Source: an uncultured Clostridia bacterium (GTDB taxonomy: Bacteria; Bacillota; Clostridia; Christensenellales; UBA1242). From it: a DNA stretch of 9,322 bases. Position 1 is the first letter of the stretch, and each line of letters starts with the position of its first letter. The translations under genes and the position numbers were made by a program. Below, piece by piece: positions 1 through 7,433 of the stretch. Where the stretch lies: NCBI GenBank assembly GCA_946615295.1, contig CAMOHL010000021.1, positions 1 to 9,322 on the forward strand, given 5' to 3'. The notes below the pieces were generated by a model that searched no databases, had not been told where the DNA came from, and saw nothing but the letters and a program-made list of their open reading frames with translations.

Positions 1-198
1 ATGTGGAGTAAGGACACAATTGATTGGCGAGATCATAACACAAATGTTATATATAACAGAGCAATTAAAAATATGCAAAATGGAGATATGATTTTGATGC
101 ATCCAACAGAGAACACAAGAGATGCTTTGAATGACATAATTGTTGCATATAAAACTGCTGGATTTTCTATTGTAACCGTAAGTGAAAATATTGCTTAA
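1..198 (+). CDS. Polysaccharide deacetylase (NodB/YlxY-PdaB type), C-terminal part only
   Basis: Only the last 65 codons are in the window. The gene should continue upstream, because NodB-fold deacetylases run to about 200 residues or more and the metal-binding D-D and H-x3-H motifs are absent here. The ATG at position 1 is therefore almost certainly an internal Met. Two late NodB motifs are visible: W-S-x-D-T-x-D-W (residues 2-9) and the L-M-H-P-T block (32-36), whose His34 is the usual catalytic His. The family removes acetyl groups from peptidoglycan or other N-acetylated polysaccharides at the cell surface. The WSxDTIDW and LMHPT spelling is typical of the sporulation-associated PdaB/YlxY subgroup, and ylxY sits just before an M16 peptidase gene in Bacillus, as here with one gene inserted. 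Family assignment is confident. The exact substrate, and whether the organism sporulates, cannot be told from this fragment. Confidence 0.85.
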   Translation: MWSKDTIDWRDHNTNVIYNRAIKNMQNGDMILMHPTENTRDALNDIIVAYKTAGFSIVTVSENIA

Positions 199-204
199 AA
201 TAAA

Positions 205-233
205 TTGATTTTTGTTATTAATTATTTTATAAT
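205..233 (+). promoter_or_regulatory. Sigma-A-like promoter for the SGNH lipoprotein gene
   Basis: TTGATT (205-210) and a consensus TATAAT (228-233) are separated by exactly 17 nt. The predicted transcription start falls at about 240-241, on or next to the ATG at 241, so the transcript would have essentially no leader. No Shine-Dalgarno-like sequence lies between the promoter and the ATG. AT-rich intergenic DNA gives chance matches, but the spacing and the perfect -10 make this a good candidate. Confidence 0.6.
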
Positions 234-240
234 TAAAAAT

Positions 241-1200
241 ATGAAGAAATTGTTGAAAATATTTTTGTGTGTGTGCTTAGTATTTGTTACAATAACTTTT
301 ACAGGTTGCAAAAATGATGAACAAACAAGCACAAAATCAATCAAAATTTTGGGACTTGGAGATAGCATTTCTGCAGGTTATGCACCACAAGACACGGATT
401 TGCATGAATTTTATCAAAAGTATATTAATAAAGAAGTAAAAATAAATGAAAAATGTTTTACAAAACTGATTAGCAACTACTATTCTGCAAATCAATTTAC
501 TTCAACGGCAACAAGTTATGCAAATAGTGGCGATGACACAAGTGATTTGGTTGAAAAGTTGAATAACAAAAAAAATTATCCAGATTTGTTGCTTGATATA
601 AAAAATGCCGATGTCATAACGGTTTCTATCGGTGCAAACAATATTTTAAAGTATGTTCTAACAAATTTGAATGGTTATTTGTCAGGAAATATTGAGTTAG
701 TTGAAATTGAAACTATGTTTCAGCAAGGGTTAGAACAATTTAAGGATAACTACACAAACACAATCATACCAATTTTGACAAGAGATGATGCAAAAGTGTT
801 TGTTATGACTGTTTATGACCCATATCAATTTTTTGATTTGAATGACTTTAAGGCCAATGATTTTGTAAAGTTATACATCTCATCAATAACTGATAGGTTT
901 AATTCACTAAAAGATTTGGCAATAGAGTATATTGGCAAGATAAATAGTTTTATAAAATCTCAAATTTATCAAAATGTTTTTGTTGTTGATGTCGAAGCAA
1001 AATTCAAAAGTATGACAAAAGACGAATTCAATCAAAATATTTTTGCAGATTCTAGTCAAATAGAAATAAATTCACAAGAAGATTTAGATAACTTGGCATT
1101 CAATAAATATGCAGATATTCATCCAACAATAGATGGTCAAGAATATATTGCAAATTTGTTTATTGAAAAAATAAATCAAGTTTTATCGCAAGCAAAATAG
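241..1200 (+). CDS. SGNH/GDSL-type hydrolase lipoprotein
   Basis: A 319-residue secreted protein. I take ATG 241 because it opens a textbook lipoprotein signal: a K-K-x3-K start, a hydrophobic core (residues 7-20) and the lipobox-like F-T-G-C with lipidated Cys23. An in-frame TTG at 205 would add 12 hydrophobic residues before the lysines and has no ribosome site. The mature protein follows the SGNH order: block I G-D-S-I-S-A-G-Y with nucleophile Ser42, block III G-A-N-N (131-134) with Asn133 as oxyanion-hole residue, and block V ending D-I-H-P with catalytic His294. The catalytic Asp is therefore two, not three, residues before His, a variant I believe occurs in YpmR-like Bacillota relatives. 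The family cleaves ester bonds of lipids, acetylated sugars or thioesters; the substrate here is unknown. The gene lies between the deacetylase and the M16 peptidase, so a role at the envelope is plausible. The upstream stretch looks leaderless, with no Shine-Dalgarno. Confidence 0.85.
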   Translation: MKKLLKIFLCVCLVFVTITFTGCKNDEQTSTKSIKILGLGDSISAGYAPQDTDLHEFYQKYINKEVKINEKCFTKLISNYYSANQFTSTATSYANSGDDTSDLVEKLNNKKNYPDLLLDIKNADVITVSIGANNILKYVLTNLNGYLSGNIELVEIETMFQQGLEQFKDNYTNTIIPILTRDDAKVFVMTVYDPYQFFDLNDFKANDFVKLYISSITDRFNSLKDLAIEYIGKINSFIKSQIYQNVFVVDVEAKFKSMTKDEFNQNIFADSSQIEINSQEDLDNLAFNKYADIHPTIDGQEYIANLFIEKINQVLSQAK

Positions 1201-1208
1201 GTATTTAT

Positions 1209-2468
1209 ATGATTAACACAAAAGTTTATCCAAATGGTTTAAAATTGGTAGTAGAAGAAATGGCAGGTTTTGAATCTGTTGCATTTAATATGTTTGTCAA
1301 TGTTGGGAGTGTAAATGAAACTCCTGACATTTTTGGTATTTCACATTTTATTGAACATATGCTTTTCAAGGGCACAAAAACAAAATCTGCATTTGAAATA
1401 TCAAAAATATTTGATGGATTGGGTGCAAATGTAAATGCTTACACAAACTACGAAGAAACGGATTTCTATGTTAAATGTGCAAGTGAAAACATAGAAAAGT
1501 GTGTTGAAGTTTTTAGTGATATGCTGTTCAATTCTTCATTTGACAAAAAAGAAATGGAAAGGGAAAAGAGAGTAGTTATCGAAGAAATAAAGATGTATGA
1601 TGACGACCCTGAAAGCAAAGCAGTTAGAATAAGCAACAAAAATTTTTACAAGGGAACTCCATTTGAAAGAGACATTGCTGGAACAACCACATCAGTAAAA
1701 AAACTTACTCAAAAAAAGATGTTTGACTATAAAAACAAATATTATTGTCCAAAAAATATAACTCTTTCTTTTGCAGGAAAAATTGATTTAAAAAAAGCAG
1801 AAAAACTCGTTGAAAAATATTTTTTAAACAACTTTGTTTTTGATGGAGAAAAAACAAACAATCACTTTGAAAGACAAAAGTCAGTAACTTTTGAAAAGGC
1901 ATTCAAAGACAATGAACAATCGCAAGTTATATTGTCCTTTCCGGGGCTTTATGCAGATGACAACAGGGTTGAACTTGGAAAAATTTTCAATATCGCTTTT
2001 GGAATTGGTATGAGTAGTATATTGTTTCAAACAATAAGAGAAAAACTTGGACTTGTATATTCAATTTCAAGTTCTCAGTTCACAAATTGTGCTGGTGGTG
2101 ATACAACAATAGAATTTGCAACAAGCACAAAAAATGTTGCAAAAGCACTTGTTGCAATAAAAGATGAAATTTTGGAAATAAAACAAAATGGAATAACCGT
2201 TGAACAATTTGAAAGAGCAAGGTCAAACTTAATTAGTAGTATAAAATTGAGTTTTGAAAACACTGCAACAGTCAGTCTTTACAATGCCAAAAAATTTGCA
2301 AGACTTGATAGAATTGTTTCTAAAGAAGAGTATATCGATGCTGTAAAAAATGCAAAGATTGAAGATTTGATGAAATATATTCAAAATCTTTTTGACTGTG
2401 ATAACTATTCTGTAGTTGTTGTTGGAAAAGATAGAAATTTAGACCTTAAAAAATATTTTAAGTTGTAA
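1209..2468 (+). CDS. M16 family zinc metallopeptidase (MlpA/YmxG-like)
   Basis: A 419-residue protein with no signal peptide, so probably cytoplasmic, and the usual length for a single-chain M16B peptidase. The N-terminal half carries the inverted zinc site H-x-x-E-H (His46, Glu49 base, His50), with the distal zinc ligand in V-I-E-E-I (Glu126 most likely). The C-terminal half carries the partner-domain signature R-E-K-L-G-L-x-Y (Arg277, Tyr284), which helps position substrate. Both halves look intact, so it should be active alone or as a homodimer, cutting short unfolded peptides. In Bacillus the relative mlpA (ymxG) follows ylxY, matching the deacetylase fragment upstream. Start ATG 1209 lies 8 nt after the previous stop and has only a weak AGG overlapping that stop, which suggests translational coupling. 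An intrinsic terminator follows 34 nt after the stop. Confidence 0.93.
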   Translation: MINTKVYPNGLKLVVEEMAGFESVAFNMFVNVGSVNETPDIFGISHFIEHMLFKGTKTKSAFEISKIFDGLGANVNAYTNYEETDFYVKCASENIEKCVEVFSDMLFNSSFDKKEMEREKRVVIEEIKMYDDDPESKAVRISNKNFYKGTPFERDIAGTTTSVKKLTQKKMFDYKNKYYCPKNITLSFAGKIDLKKAEKLVEKYFLNNFVFDGEKTNNHFERQKSVTFEKAFKDNEQSQVILSFPGLYADDNRVELGKIFNIAFGIGMSSILFQTIREKLGLVYSISSSQFTNCAGGDTTIEFATSTKNVAKALVAIKDEILEIKQNGITVEQFERARSNLISSIKLSFENTATVSLYNAKKFARLDRIVSKEEYIDAVKNAKIEDLMKYIQNLFDCDNYSVVVVGKDRNLDLKKYFKL

Positions 2469-2502
2469 CTCATTATAAATTTGCAAATATTTGTCAAAAA
2501 TT

Positions 2503-2545
2503 AAAGCAAATAATTGTTAAATACAATTGAATTTGCTTTTTTTTT
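2503..2545 (+). terminator. Rho-independent terminator after the M16 peptidase gene
   Basis: Left arm AAAGCAAAT (2503-2511) pairs with ATTTGCTTT (2531-2539). An inner AATTGT (2512-2517) pairs with ACAATT (2523-2528). The right side has a 2-nt GA bulge and the loop is TAAAT. The 3' arm runs into an uninterrupted T tract (2537-2545). The stem is AT-rich but long (15 bp), and it sits right after a stop codon and before a promoter. Confidence 0.85.
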
Positions 2546-2562
2546 ATGTTAATATATATAAT
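2533..2562 (+). promoter_or_regulatory. Candidate sigma-A promoter of the ftsK-rimO-pgsA unit
   Basis: TTGCTT (2533-2538) and a consensus TATAAT (2557-2562) are separated by 18 nt. A start near 2569 gives a leader of about 21 nt carrying the GGAG site. The -35 lies within the 3' arm and T tract of the preceding terminator. The surrounding run of TATATA repeats makes the exact -10 uncertain. Confidence 0.5.
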
Positions 2563-2578
2563 ATACTTAATATATATT

Positions 2579-2582
2579 GGAG
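2579..2582 (+). promoter_or_regulatory. Ribosome binding site that sets the GTG start of ftsK
   Basis: GGAG at 2579-2582 is 7 nt before GTG 2590, ideal spacing. The next in-frame ATG (2620) is preceded only by an A-rich run, and in-frame codons further upstream fall inside the terminator, so GTG 2590 is preferred. An ATG at 2583 is out of frame. Confidence 0.75.
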
Positions 2583-2589
2583 ATGTATC

Positions 2590-5490
2590 GTGACATATTT
2601 TTCAAATCTTGAAAAAAAGATGAATGATAACAATAGAGAACCTAAAATTTCAAAATCAAAACTTGTTGCAATCATTTTGACTATTGTTGCAAGTATTGGT
2701 TATTTTTCATTGTTTACAAACTTGTTAGGATTTGTAAAATATTTTTTATTGGGAATTTTTGGTATTTTTGCTTATGCAATTTTCACAACACTCTTTTTGG
2801 TTAGTGGAATGCTCCTAAAAGGCAAAAAATACAACATTTCAAAATCGATGCTCATAGCACTTAGTTTTGCACTTTTTAGCATAATTGCAATATTCCATAT
2901 GTCGTTTAGTGGGATAGATGTTTCTGCATACAATTATGGAAGTTATCTTTCATACATCTACAATATGCAAGCATCAGTTGGTGGACTTTTGTTTGGACTT
3001 GTTATTTATCCACTTCAAAAATTCTTGAATTTTGGTGCATATATTTTCTTTGCAATAATTTTGGTCGTTTGTGTAACAATTATCTACAACAAAATTGCAG
3101 AAAACAAATCGCTTTCAAAAATAGATTTTAAATTATTCAAAAAAAACGATAACAAAACAGCAACAAAAAAAGTGGCTCAAAAAGAAGAAAAAACAAAGAC
3201 AATAACAATCAACACTGCAGAAAACGAACTTCAATCACAACAAAATCAAGGTGTTGGAATAAATGCAGAAGTCAGCAACGAACTTTCATCTAGAGAAATT
3301 GCAAGAAGAAAGTTGGGACTAGACAGAATAAATCAAAACAGCAATGATTATAATCCAACCACAAATCAATTGGATATTTTCAACAAAAACTATATGAACA
3401 GTGGTGGAACAGTTTTTTCTAGCAAAAATTATGCAGAAAATTATAGTGGCACTTTTGGTTTTAACTCATCACAAATAGAGACAAAAAAATCAGCTGTTGA
3501 TGAAGATATGTATAGTGAATATAGAAAGTTTATGGGACTAGACAAAATAAGTCCAGAGCAAACATATTCACCTTCAAACAATGCAATTTTCAATGATAAT
3601 TCACAAAATCATGAAAGCACAGAATCTAAAGATGAAGAATTATTTGGCACTCCAAAATCAACTAGCATAAAATTTAACTATAATTCACCAAGTGAACAAG
3701 TTGACTATTTGGACAAAATTTCAAATCAAAGCAATGAAGAAGTAAAAATAGACGGAATAGAAACCGAAGAGCAAAAAGAAAACAACTTGAACGAAATTTT
3801 TGATAACAATTTCCCTCAAAAAGAAATTGACCTTCCAAAGAGTTTTCAAAACAATGATTATTCTTATACAAAAAAATTTGATATTTCAAGCAAGAATCCA
3901 ATAGATTATCAAATAAATAGAAAAAATGAAGAACTGGTTGAAAGTCTACAGAACAATTTGCCAAAACAAAAAATACCTTTGTATAGATACACAAAACCAA
4001 CAATAGATTTGTTGACAACTGAATCAACTGACCCAAACACATATGGTGGAGATGTTGAAGAAACAGGACACAAAATTGAAGAAGTGTTGGAAGAGTTCAA
4101 AATTCCAGCAAAGGTTATTGGAATAACTAGGGGACCAGCAGTAACAAGATATGAACTTGAAATGCCTGTGGGAATTAGTGTTAGCAAAATTCCTAGCCTA
4201 GAAAACGATATCGCAATGAGAATTGCAACCACAAAAAAGATAAGAATTCAAGTGCCTATCCCAGGTATGAGAGCATTTGGTATCGAAGTTCCAAATGACA
4301 AAGTAGCGACAGTATCACTCAAAGATGTTTTGCAAAGTGAAGCATTCAAAACGAGCAAATCTCCTTGTGCATTTGGTCTTGGAAAGGAACTAAATGGTGT
4401 TATTGACATTTGTTCAGTCAACAAAATGCCTCATGTTTTGATTGCAGGTAGCACAGGTAGTGGAAAGTCAGTATGCTTGAATTGTTTGATTTTGAGTATA
4501 TTGTATAAGTCTAGTCCAGAAGATGTGAGATTTATTTTGATTGACCCAAAAAGAGTTGAATTTTCTATGTATGCTGGGCTTCCACATTTGATTATTCCAG
4601 ATATCATTTGTGAACCAAAAAAGGCAGACAATGCTCTTGGTTGGGCTATCAATGAAATGGAAAAAAGACTTGAACTTTTGAAACAATATAAGGTTAAAGA
4701 TATTGACAGCTACAATTCACTTCAAGAGGTAAAAGATAGATATCTGCCAAAGATGCCATATATAATCATTATCATGGACGAATTTGCAGATATGATGCAA
4801 AGTGAATGTAAAGATATTGAAAACAAAGTTGCAAGACTTGCAGCAAAAGCAAGAGCAGCCGGTATTCATTTGGTGCTTGCAACTCAAAGACCTAGTGTCG
4901 ATGTTTTGAGTGGAACTGCAAAAAACAATTTCCCTGCAAGAATTGCATTCTTTTTGACTTCTCAAACAGATAGTAGAACAATTTTGGGCTATGGTGGTGC
5001 TGAAAATCTACTTGGAAGAGGAGATATGTTGTATTCTGCACCTGGTAGTAATGAGGGACTTAAAAGATTGCAGGGTTGCTATGTTTCAGAAGATGAAATA
5101 AAGTCAGTTGTTGAATATGTTATATCTCACAACGAATCTATTTTTGATGAAAATGTTGAAAATGAATTCAACAAATCAAAAGAAGCCGAAACTGTCAATC
5201 CAGATGGCACATTTGCAAGTTTTGATGAAGAATACGATGAAGAAGCTGAAATGCACGAATATGCAAAAAATGTTATGAAAGAGTTTATTCGAATTGGCAG
5301 AGCAAGTGCAAGCTACATTCAAAGAACTCAAAGAGTTGGCTTTGTCAAAGCAGGCAGAATTATGGACTATTTGGAAAAGAAGAGATATATTTCTCAAGGT
5401 GATGGCTCACAAAAGGCAAGAGCTGTTTATATGACAAAAGAGCAATATATAGAAATTTTTGGCGACACTGATTTTGATAATTATGATTAA
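2590..5490 (+). CDS. ftsK: DNA translocase FtsK/SpoIIIE
   Basis: A 966-residue membrane-anchored ATPase that pumps double-stranded DNA across the division (or sporulation) septum. Residues about 25-166 hold four or five membrane segments. A polar, Asn/Gln/Ser/Lys/Glu-rich linker (about 167-460) follows. The motor comprises an alpha region (about 462-600) and a RecA-like beta region with Walker A G-S-T-G-S-G-K-S (620-627) and Walker B I-I-I-I-M-D-E (725-731). The DNA-reading gamma winged helix is at about 897-960. The motor is fully conserved. At 966 residues it is longer than Bacillus SpoIIIE (789), the excess lying in the linker, which contains a duplicated motif (residues 239-256 and 311-325). 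The gamma recognition motif reads G-F-V-K-A-G-R rather than the common G-Y-N/S-R-A-A-R, so its preferred DNA sequence may differ. It heads a cluster with rimO 17 nt downstream. I cannot separate a vegetative FtsK role from a sporulation SpoIIIE role. Confidence 0.96.
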   Translation: MTYFSNLEKKMNDNNREPKISKSKLVAIILTIVASIGYFSLFTNLLGFVKYFLLGIFGIFAYAIFTTLFLVSGMLLKGKKYNISKSMLIALSFALFSIIAIFHMSFSGIDVSAYNYGSYLSYIYNMQASVGGLLFGLVIYPLQKFLNFGAYIFFAIILVVCVTIIYNKIAENKSLSKIDFKLFKKNDNKTATKKVAQKEEKTKTITINTAENELQSQQNQGVGINAEVSNELSSREIARRKLGLDRINQNSNDYNPTTNQLDIFNKNYMNSGGTVFSSKNYAENYSGTFGFNSSQIETKKSAVDEDMYSEYRKFMGLDKISPEQTYSPSNNAIFNDNSQNHESTESKDEELFGTPKSTSIKFNYNSPSEQVDYLDKISNQSNEEVKIDGIETEEQKENNLNEIFDNNFPQKEIDLPKSFQNNDYSYTKKFDISSKNPIDYQINRKNEELVESLQNNLPKQKIPLYRYTKPTIDLLTTESTDPNTYGGDVEETGHKIEEVLEEFKIPAKVIGITRGPAVTRYELEMPVGISVSKIPSLENDIAMRIATTKKIRIQVPIPGMRAFGIEVPNDKVATVSLKDVLQSEAFKTSKSPCAFGLGKELNGVIDICSVNKMPHVLIAGSTGSGKSVCLNCLILSILYKSSPEDVRFILIDPKRVEFSMYAGLPHLIIPDIICEPKKADNALGWAINEMEKRLELLKQYKVKDIDSYNSLQEVKDRYLPKMPYIIIIMDEFADMMQSECKDIENKVARLAAKARAAGIHLVLATQRPSVDVLSGTAKNNFPARIAFFLTSQTDSRTILGYGGAENLLGRGDMLYSAPGSNEGLKRLQGCYVSEDEIKSVVEYVISHNESIFDENVENEFNKSKEAETVNPDGTFASFDEEYDEEAEMHEYAKNVMKEFIRIGRASASYIQRTQRVGFVKAGRIMDYLEKKRYISQGDGSQKARAVYMTKEQYIEIFGDTDFDNYD
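3305..3550 (+). repeat. Duplicated coding motif within the FtsK linker
   Basis: Two related segments, about 3305-3331 and 3520-3550, share AGAAAGTT followed by GGGACTAGACA and then A/G-AATAA. They encode R-R-K-L-G-L-D-R-I (residues 239-247) and Y-R-K-F-M-G-L-D-K-I (311-320). After each, the protein continues with a similar N/S-x-Y-N/S-P and then an I-F-N segment. The rest of the linker shows no such conservation between the two places. Confidence 0.65.
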
Positions 5491-5496
5491 ATTTTT

Positions 5497-5501
5497 AGGA
5501 G
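5497..5501 (+). promoter_or_regulatory. Ribosome binding site supporting the TTG start of rimO
   Basis: AGGAG at 5497-5501 is 6 nt before TTG 5508. There is no ATG nearby, and translation from this TTG gives a normal RimO N-terminus. Confidence 0.8.
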
Positions 5502-5507
5502 AATATT

Positions 5508-6839
5508 TTGACAAAAGAAGAGTTGATTGCAAAAAAGTTTTTTCTTCTCAATCTTGGTTGCGATAAAAACCGAGTAGACGGCGAAGAAATGGCTTATTTG
5601 CTAGAAAATTATGGAATAAAGCAAACTGAAAATATTGATGAAGCACAAATTGTTATTGTTAACACTTGTGCTTTTATCCGTTCAGCAAAAGAAGAAAGTA
5701 TTGATTATATTTGCGATGCAATGCAAAAGAAGAGTGAAAATTGCGAAAAGCTTATTGTTACTGGTTGCCTTGCTCAAAGGTATTATGATGAAGTAAAAAA
5801 AGGTTTTCCAGAAGTTGATGCCGTTTTGCGACTTAAAAACAACGATCAAATTTTAAATGTTGTCAAGGGACTATATGGACTTGACACAAGAGCAAATGAT
5901 TGTGGTCGTTATTCAGCTTTAAAAAGGTCAGTTTCAACACCTAGTTATTATGCTTATCTAAAAATTGCCGATGGTTGCAACAATTGTTGTTCATATTGCA
6001 CAATTCCAAAGATAAGGGGAAGGTTCACTTCAAAACCAGTTGAAGAGTTATATAAAGAGGCAAAAGCACTTGTAAAAAGTGGAGTGAGAGAACTCATTTT
6101 GGTTGCTCAAGATGTAACAAATTATGGCGCTGACTTGTATGGAGAGCCAAAACTTGTTGAACTGATTAAAGTTTTGTCTAAAATAAGAAAACTCAAATGG
6201 ATACGACTTCATTATTGCTATCCAAATTTGATTAGTGATGAACTTTTGGCTGAGATATCAAACAATAAAAAAGTTTGTAAGTATCTTGATATTCCAATGC
6301 AACATGCAAGCAACAATATTTTGAAAAATATGAACAGAAAAGATACTCTCGAATCCTATGAAGATTTACTCAAAAAAATAAGAAATCAAAAGCATTTTAT
6401 TGCCGTGAGAAGCACATTTATTGTAGGTTTTCCGGGAGAGACAAGAGAAGATTTTGCAACTCTTAAAGACTTTTTGGAAAGACAAAAGTTGCAATTTGTT
6501 GGATTTTTTAAGTATTCAAGAGAAGAACTCACTGCAGCATATAATATGCCAAATCAAGTGAAAGAAAAAGTTAAGGATGATAGACTTGCTGAAATACAAT
6601 CAGTTCAAGAAAATATTTTGATTGAAAATCAAAAGAGATTTATTGGAAAAACCACAATGAGTGTTGTTGAAAAGATATACGAAGATGGCACTATTGCATT
6701 GAGAAACCAATATAATTCTCCAGGTGTTGATAGTTTGATTTTTGCAACATCAAACAAAAAAAAGATAAAAGTTGGAGATTTCTATTCTGTCAAAATAACT
6801 GGACTTGAAGGAATTGATTTAAGGGGAGAAATACTATGA
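5508..6839 (+). CDS. rimO: Ribosomal protein S12 methylthiotransferase RimO
   Basis: A 443-residue radical-SAM enzyme that adds a methylthio group to the beta-carbon of a conserved Asp (Asp88/89 in Escherichia coli numbering) of ribosomal protein S12. The N-terminal MTTase domain has the three ligands of the second iron-sulfur cluster: Cys18 in L-G-C-D-K-N-R-V-D, Cys54 in N-T-C-A-F and Cys87 in T-G-C-L-A-Q. The radical-SAM C-x3-C-x2-C motif is Cys157, Cys161 and Cys164, followed by T-I-P-K-I-R-G. The last ~65 residues form a TRAM-like domain, used by RimO to bind S12 rather than tRNA. The LGCxKNxVD spelling and the length favour RimO over its relative MiaB, which modifies tRNA. It starts with TTG behind a good ribosome site and ends in a 4-nt ATGA overlap with pgsA, so the two are probably translationally coupled. 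Confidence 0.95.
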   Translation: MTKEELIAKKFFLLNLGCDKNRVDGEEMAYLLENYGIKQTENIDEAQIVIVNTCAFIRSAKEESIDYICDAMQKKSENCEKLIVTGCLAQRYYDEVKKGFPEVDAVLRLKNNDQILNVVKGLYGLDTRANDCGRYSALKRSVSTPSYYAYLKIADGCNNCCSYCTIPKIRGRFTSKPVEELYKEAKALVKSGVRELILVAQDVTNYGADLYGEPKLVELIKVLSKIRKLKWIRLHYCYPNLISDELLAEISNNKKVCKYLDIPMQHASNNILKNMNRKDTLESYEDLLKKIRNQKHFIAVRSTFIVGFPGETREDFATLKDFLERQKLQFVGFFKYSREELTAAYNMPNQVKEKVKDDRLAEIQSVQENILIENQKRFIGKTTMSVVEKIYEDGTIALRNQYNSPGVDSLIFATSNKKKIKVGDFYSVKITGLEGIDLRGEIL

Positions 6840-7417
6840 ATTTACCAAACAAATTAAGCTTGACAAGACTTGTTATAACACCACTTATGATGTTTGTTTA
6901 CTTGGCAAGTTTTGTGCCTTATGGCAAATTTATTGCAGCTGTTTTGTTTGTTGTTGGAGCAATAACCGATTTTTTGGATGGTTATATTGCAAGAAAGTAT
7001 AATTTGGTTACAAATTTTGGAAAATTTTTGGACCCTATAGCCGACAAATTACTTGTTACAACTGCTTTGATTTTGATTGCTTGTGATGGAACAATTCCAG
7101 CCCCATTTGGTGCAATTGCAATTGTTATCACTGTTGCAAGAGATTTGGCTATTGATATGCTTCGAATGGTTGCAAGTTCAAAAGGTGTTGTTATAGCAGC
7201 AAACAAATTTGGAAAATATAAAACATTTAGTCAAGATATAGCACTTCCAATTTTGATTGTTTTTGCAGGACTTTTGGAAATAACAACAAACTCAACAATA
7301 CTTTCAATATTTAAGTGGACAGGATATGGATTCTTGGCAATTGCACTATTTATGACAGTGCTTTCTATGATTGTATATATTGCAAAAAACACAAAAGTTT
7401 TTGTTGATGAAAAATAA
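6836..7417 (+). CDS. pgsA: CDP-diacylglycerol-glycerol-3-phosphate phosphatidyltransferase (PGP synthase)
   Basis: A 193-residue integral membrane enzyme that joins CDP-diacylglycerol and glycerol-3-phosphate to give phosphatidylglycerophosphate and CMP, the committed step to phosphatidylglycerol and cardiolipin. The full CDP-alcohol phosphotransferase motif is present: Asp45-x2-Asp48-Gly49-x2-Ala52-Arg53-x8-Gly62-x3-Asp66-x3-Asp70, where the aspartates bind the metals and Asp70 is the expected base. The N-P-N-K-L-T-R-like opening (L-P-N-K-L-S-L-T-R) and the later R-D-L ... L-R ... G-K-Y-K-T block are typical of PgsA rather than of phosphatidylserine or cardiolipin synthases. Hydrophobic stretches flank the motif, including about 12-43 and 75-110, with a final helix near 160-185. 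The start is set by AGGGGAG (6822-6828), 7 nt upstream, inside rimO. pgsA beside recA is the Bacillus and Clostridium order. Confidence 0.94.
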   Translation: MNLPNKLSLTRLVITPLMMFVYLASFVPYGKFIAAVLFVVGAITDFLDGYIARKYNLVTNFGKFLDPIADKLLVTTALILIACDGTIPAPFGAIAIVITVARDLAIDMLRMVASSKGVVIAANKFGKYKTFSQDIALPILIVFAGLLEITTNSTILSIFKWTGYGFLAIALFMTVLSMIVYIAKNTKVFVDEK

Positions 7418-7420
7418 AAA

Positions 7421-7425
7421 GGGAG
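7421..7425 (+). promoter_or_regulatory. Ribosome binding site setting the start of the pyrophosphatase-like gene
   Basis: GGGAG at 7421-7425 is 8 nt before ATG 7434. A nearer ATG (7430) is in another frame and stops after three codons. Longer in-frame versions would start inside pgsA and lack a ribosome site. Confidence 0.8.
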
Positions 7426-7433
7426 ATATATGT

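Noticed and set aside
1..198. A complete small gene starting at the ATG in position 1
   Set aside because: The residues are the last third of a NodB-type deacetylase, so the start is an accident of where the window was cut.
3121..3980. FtsK linker as a foreign insertion
   Set aside because: Reading frame, codon use and base composition continue those of the flanking gene, and long polar linkers are normal in FtsK proteins.
3674..4232. Minus-strand open frames of over 100 codons across the FtsK linker and motor
   Set aside because: They are antisense shadows of a strongly conserved gene, rich in Phe, Leu and Ser as expected from reverse-reading AAA-, GAA- and TTG-rich codons. They show no ribosome sites or recognisable domains.
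7371..7433. Longer pyrophosphatase-like protein starting inside pgsA
   Set aside because: The extra 21 residues are pgsA sequence read in another frame, and a good ribosome site points to ATG 7434.
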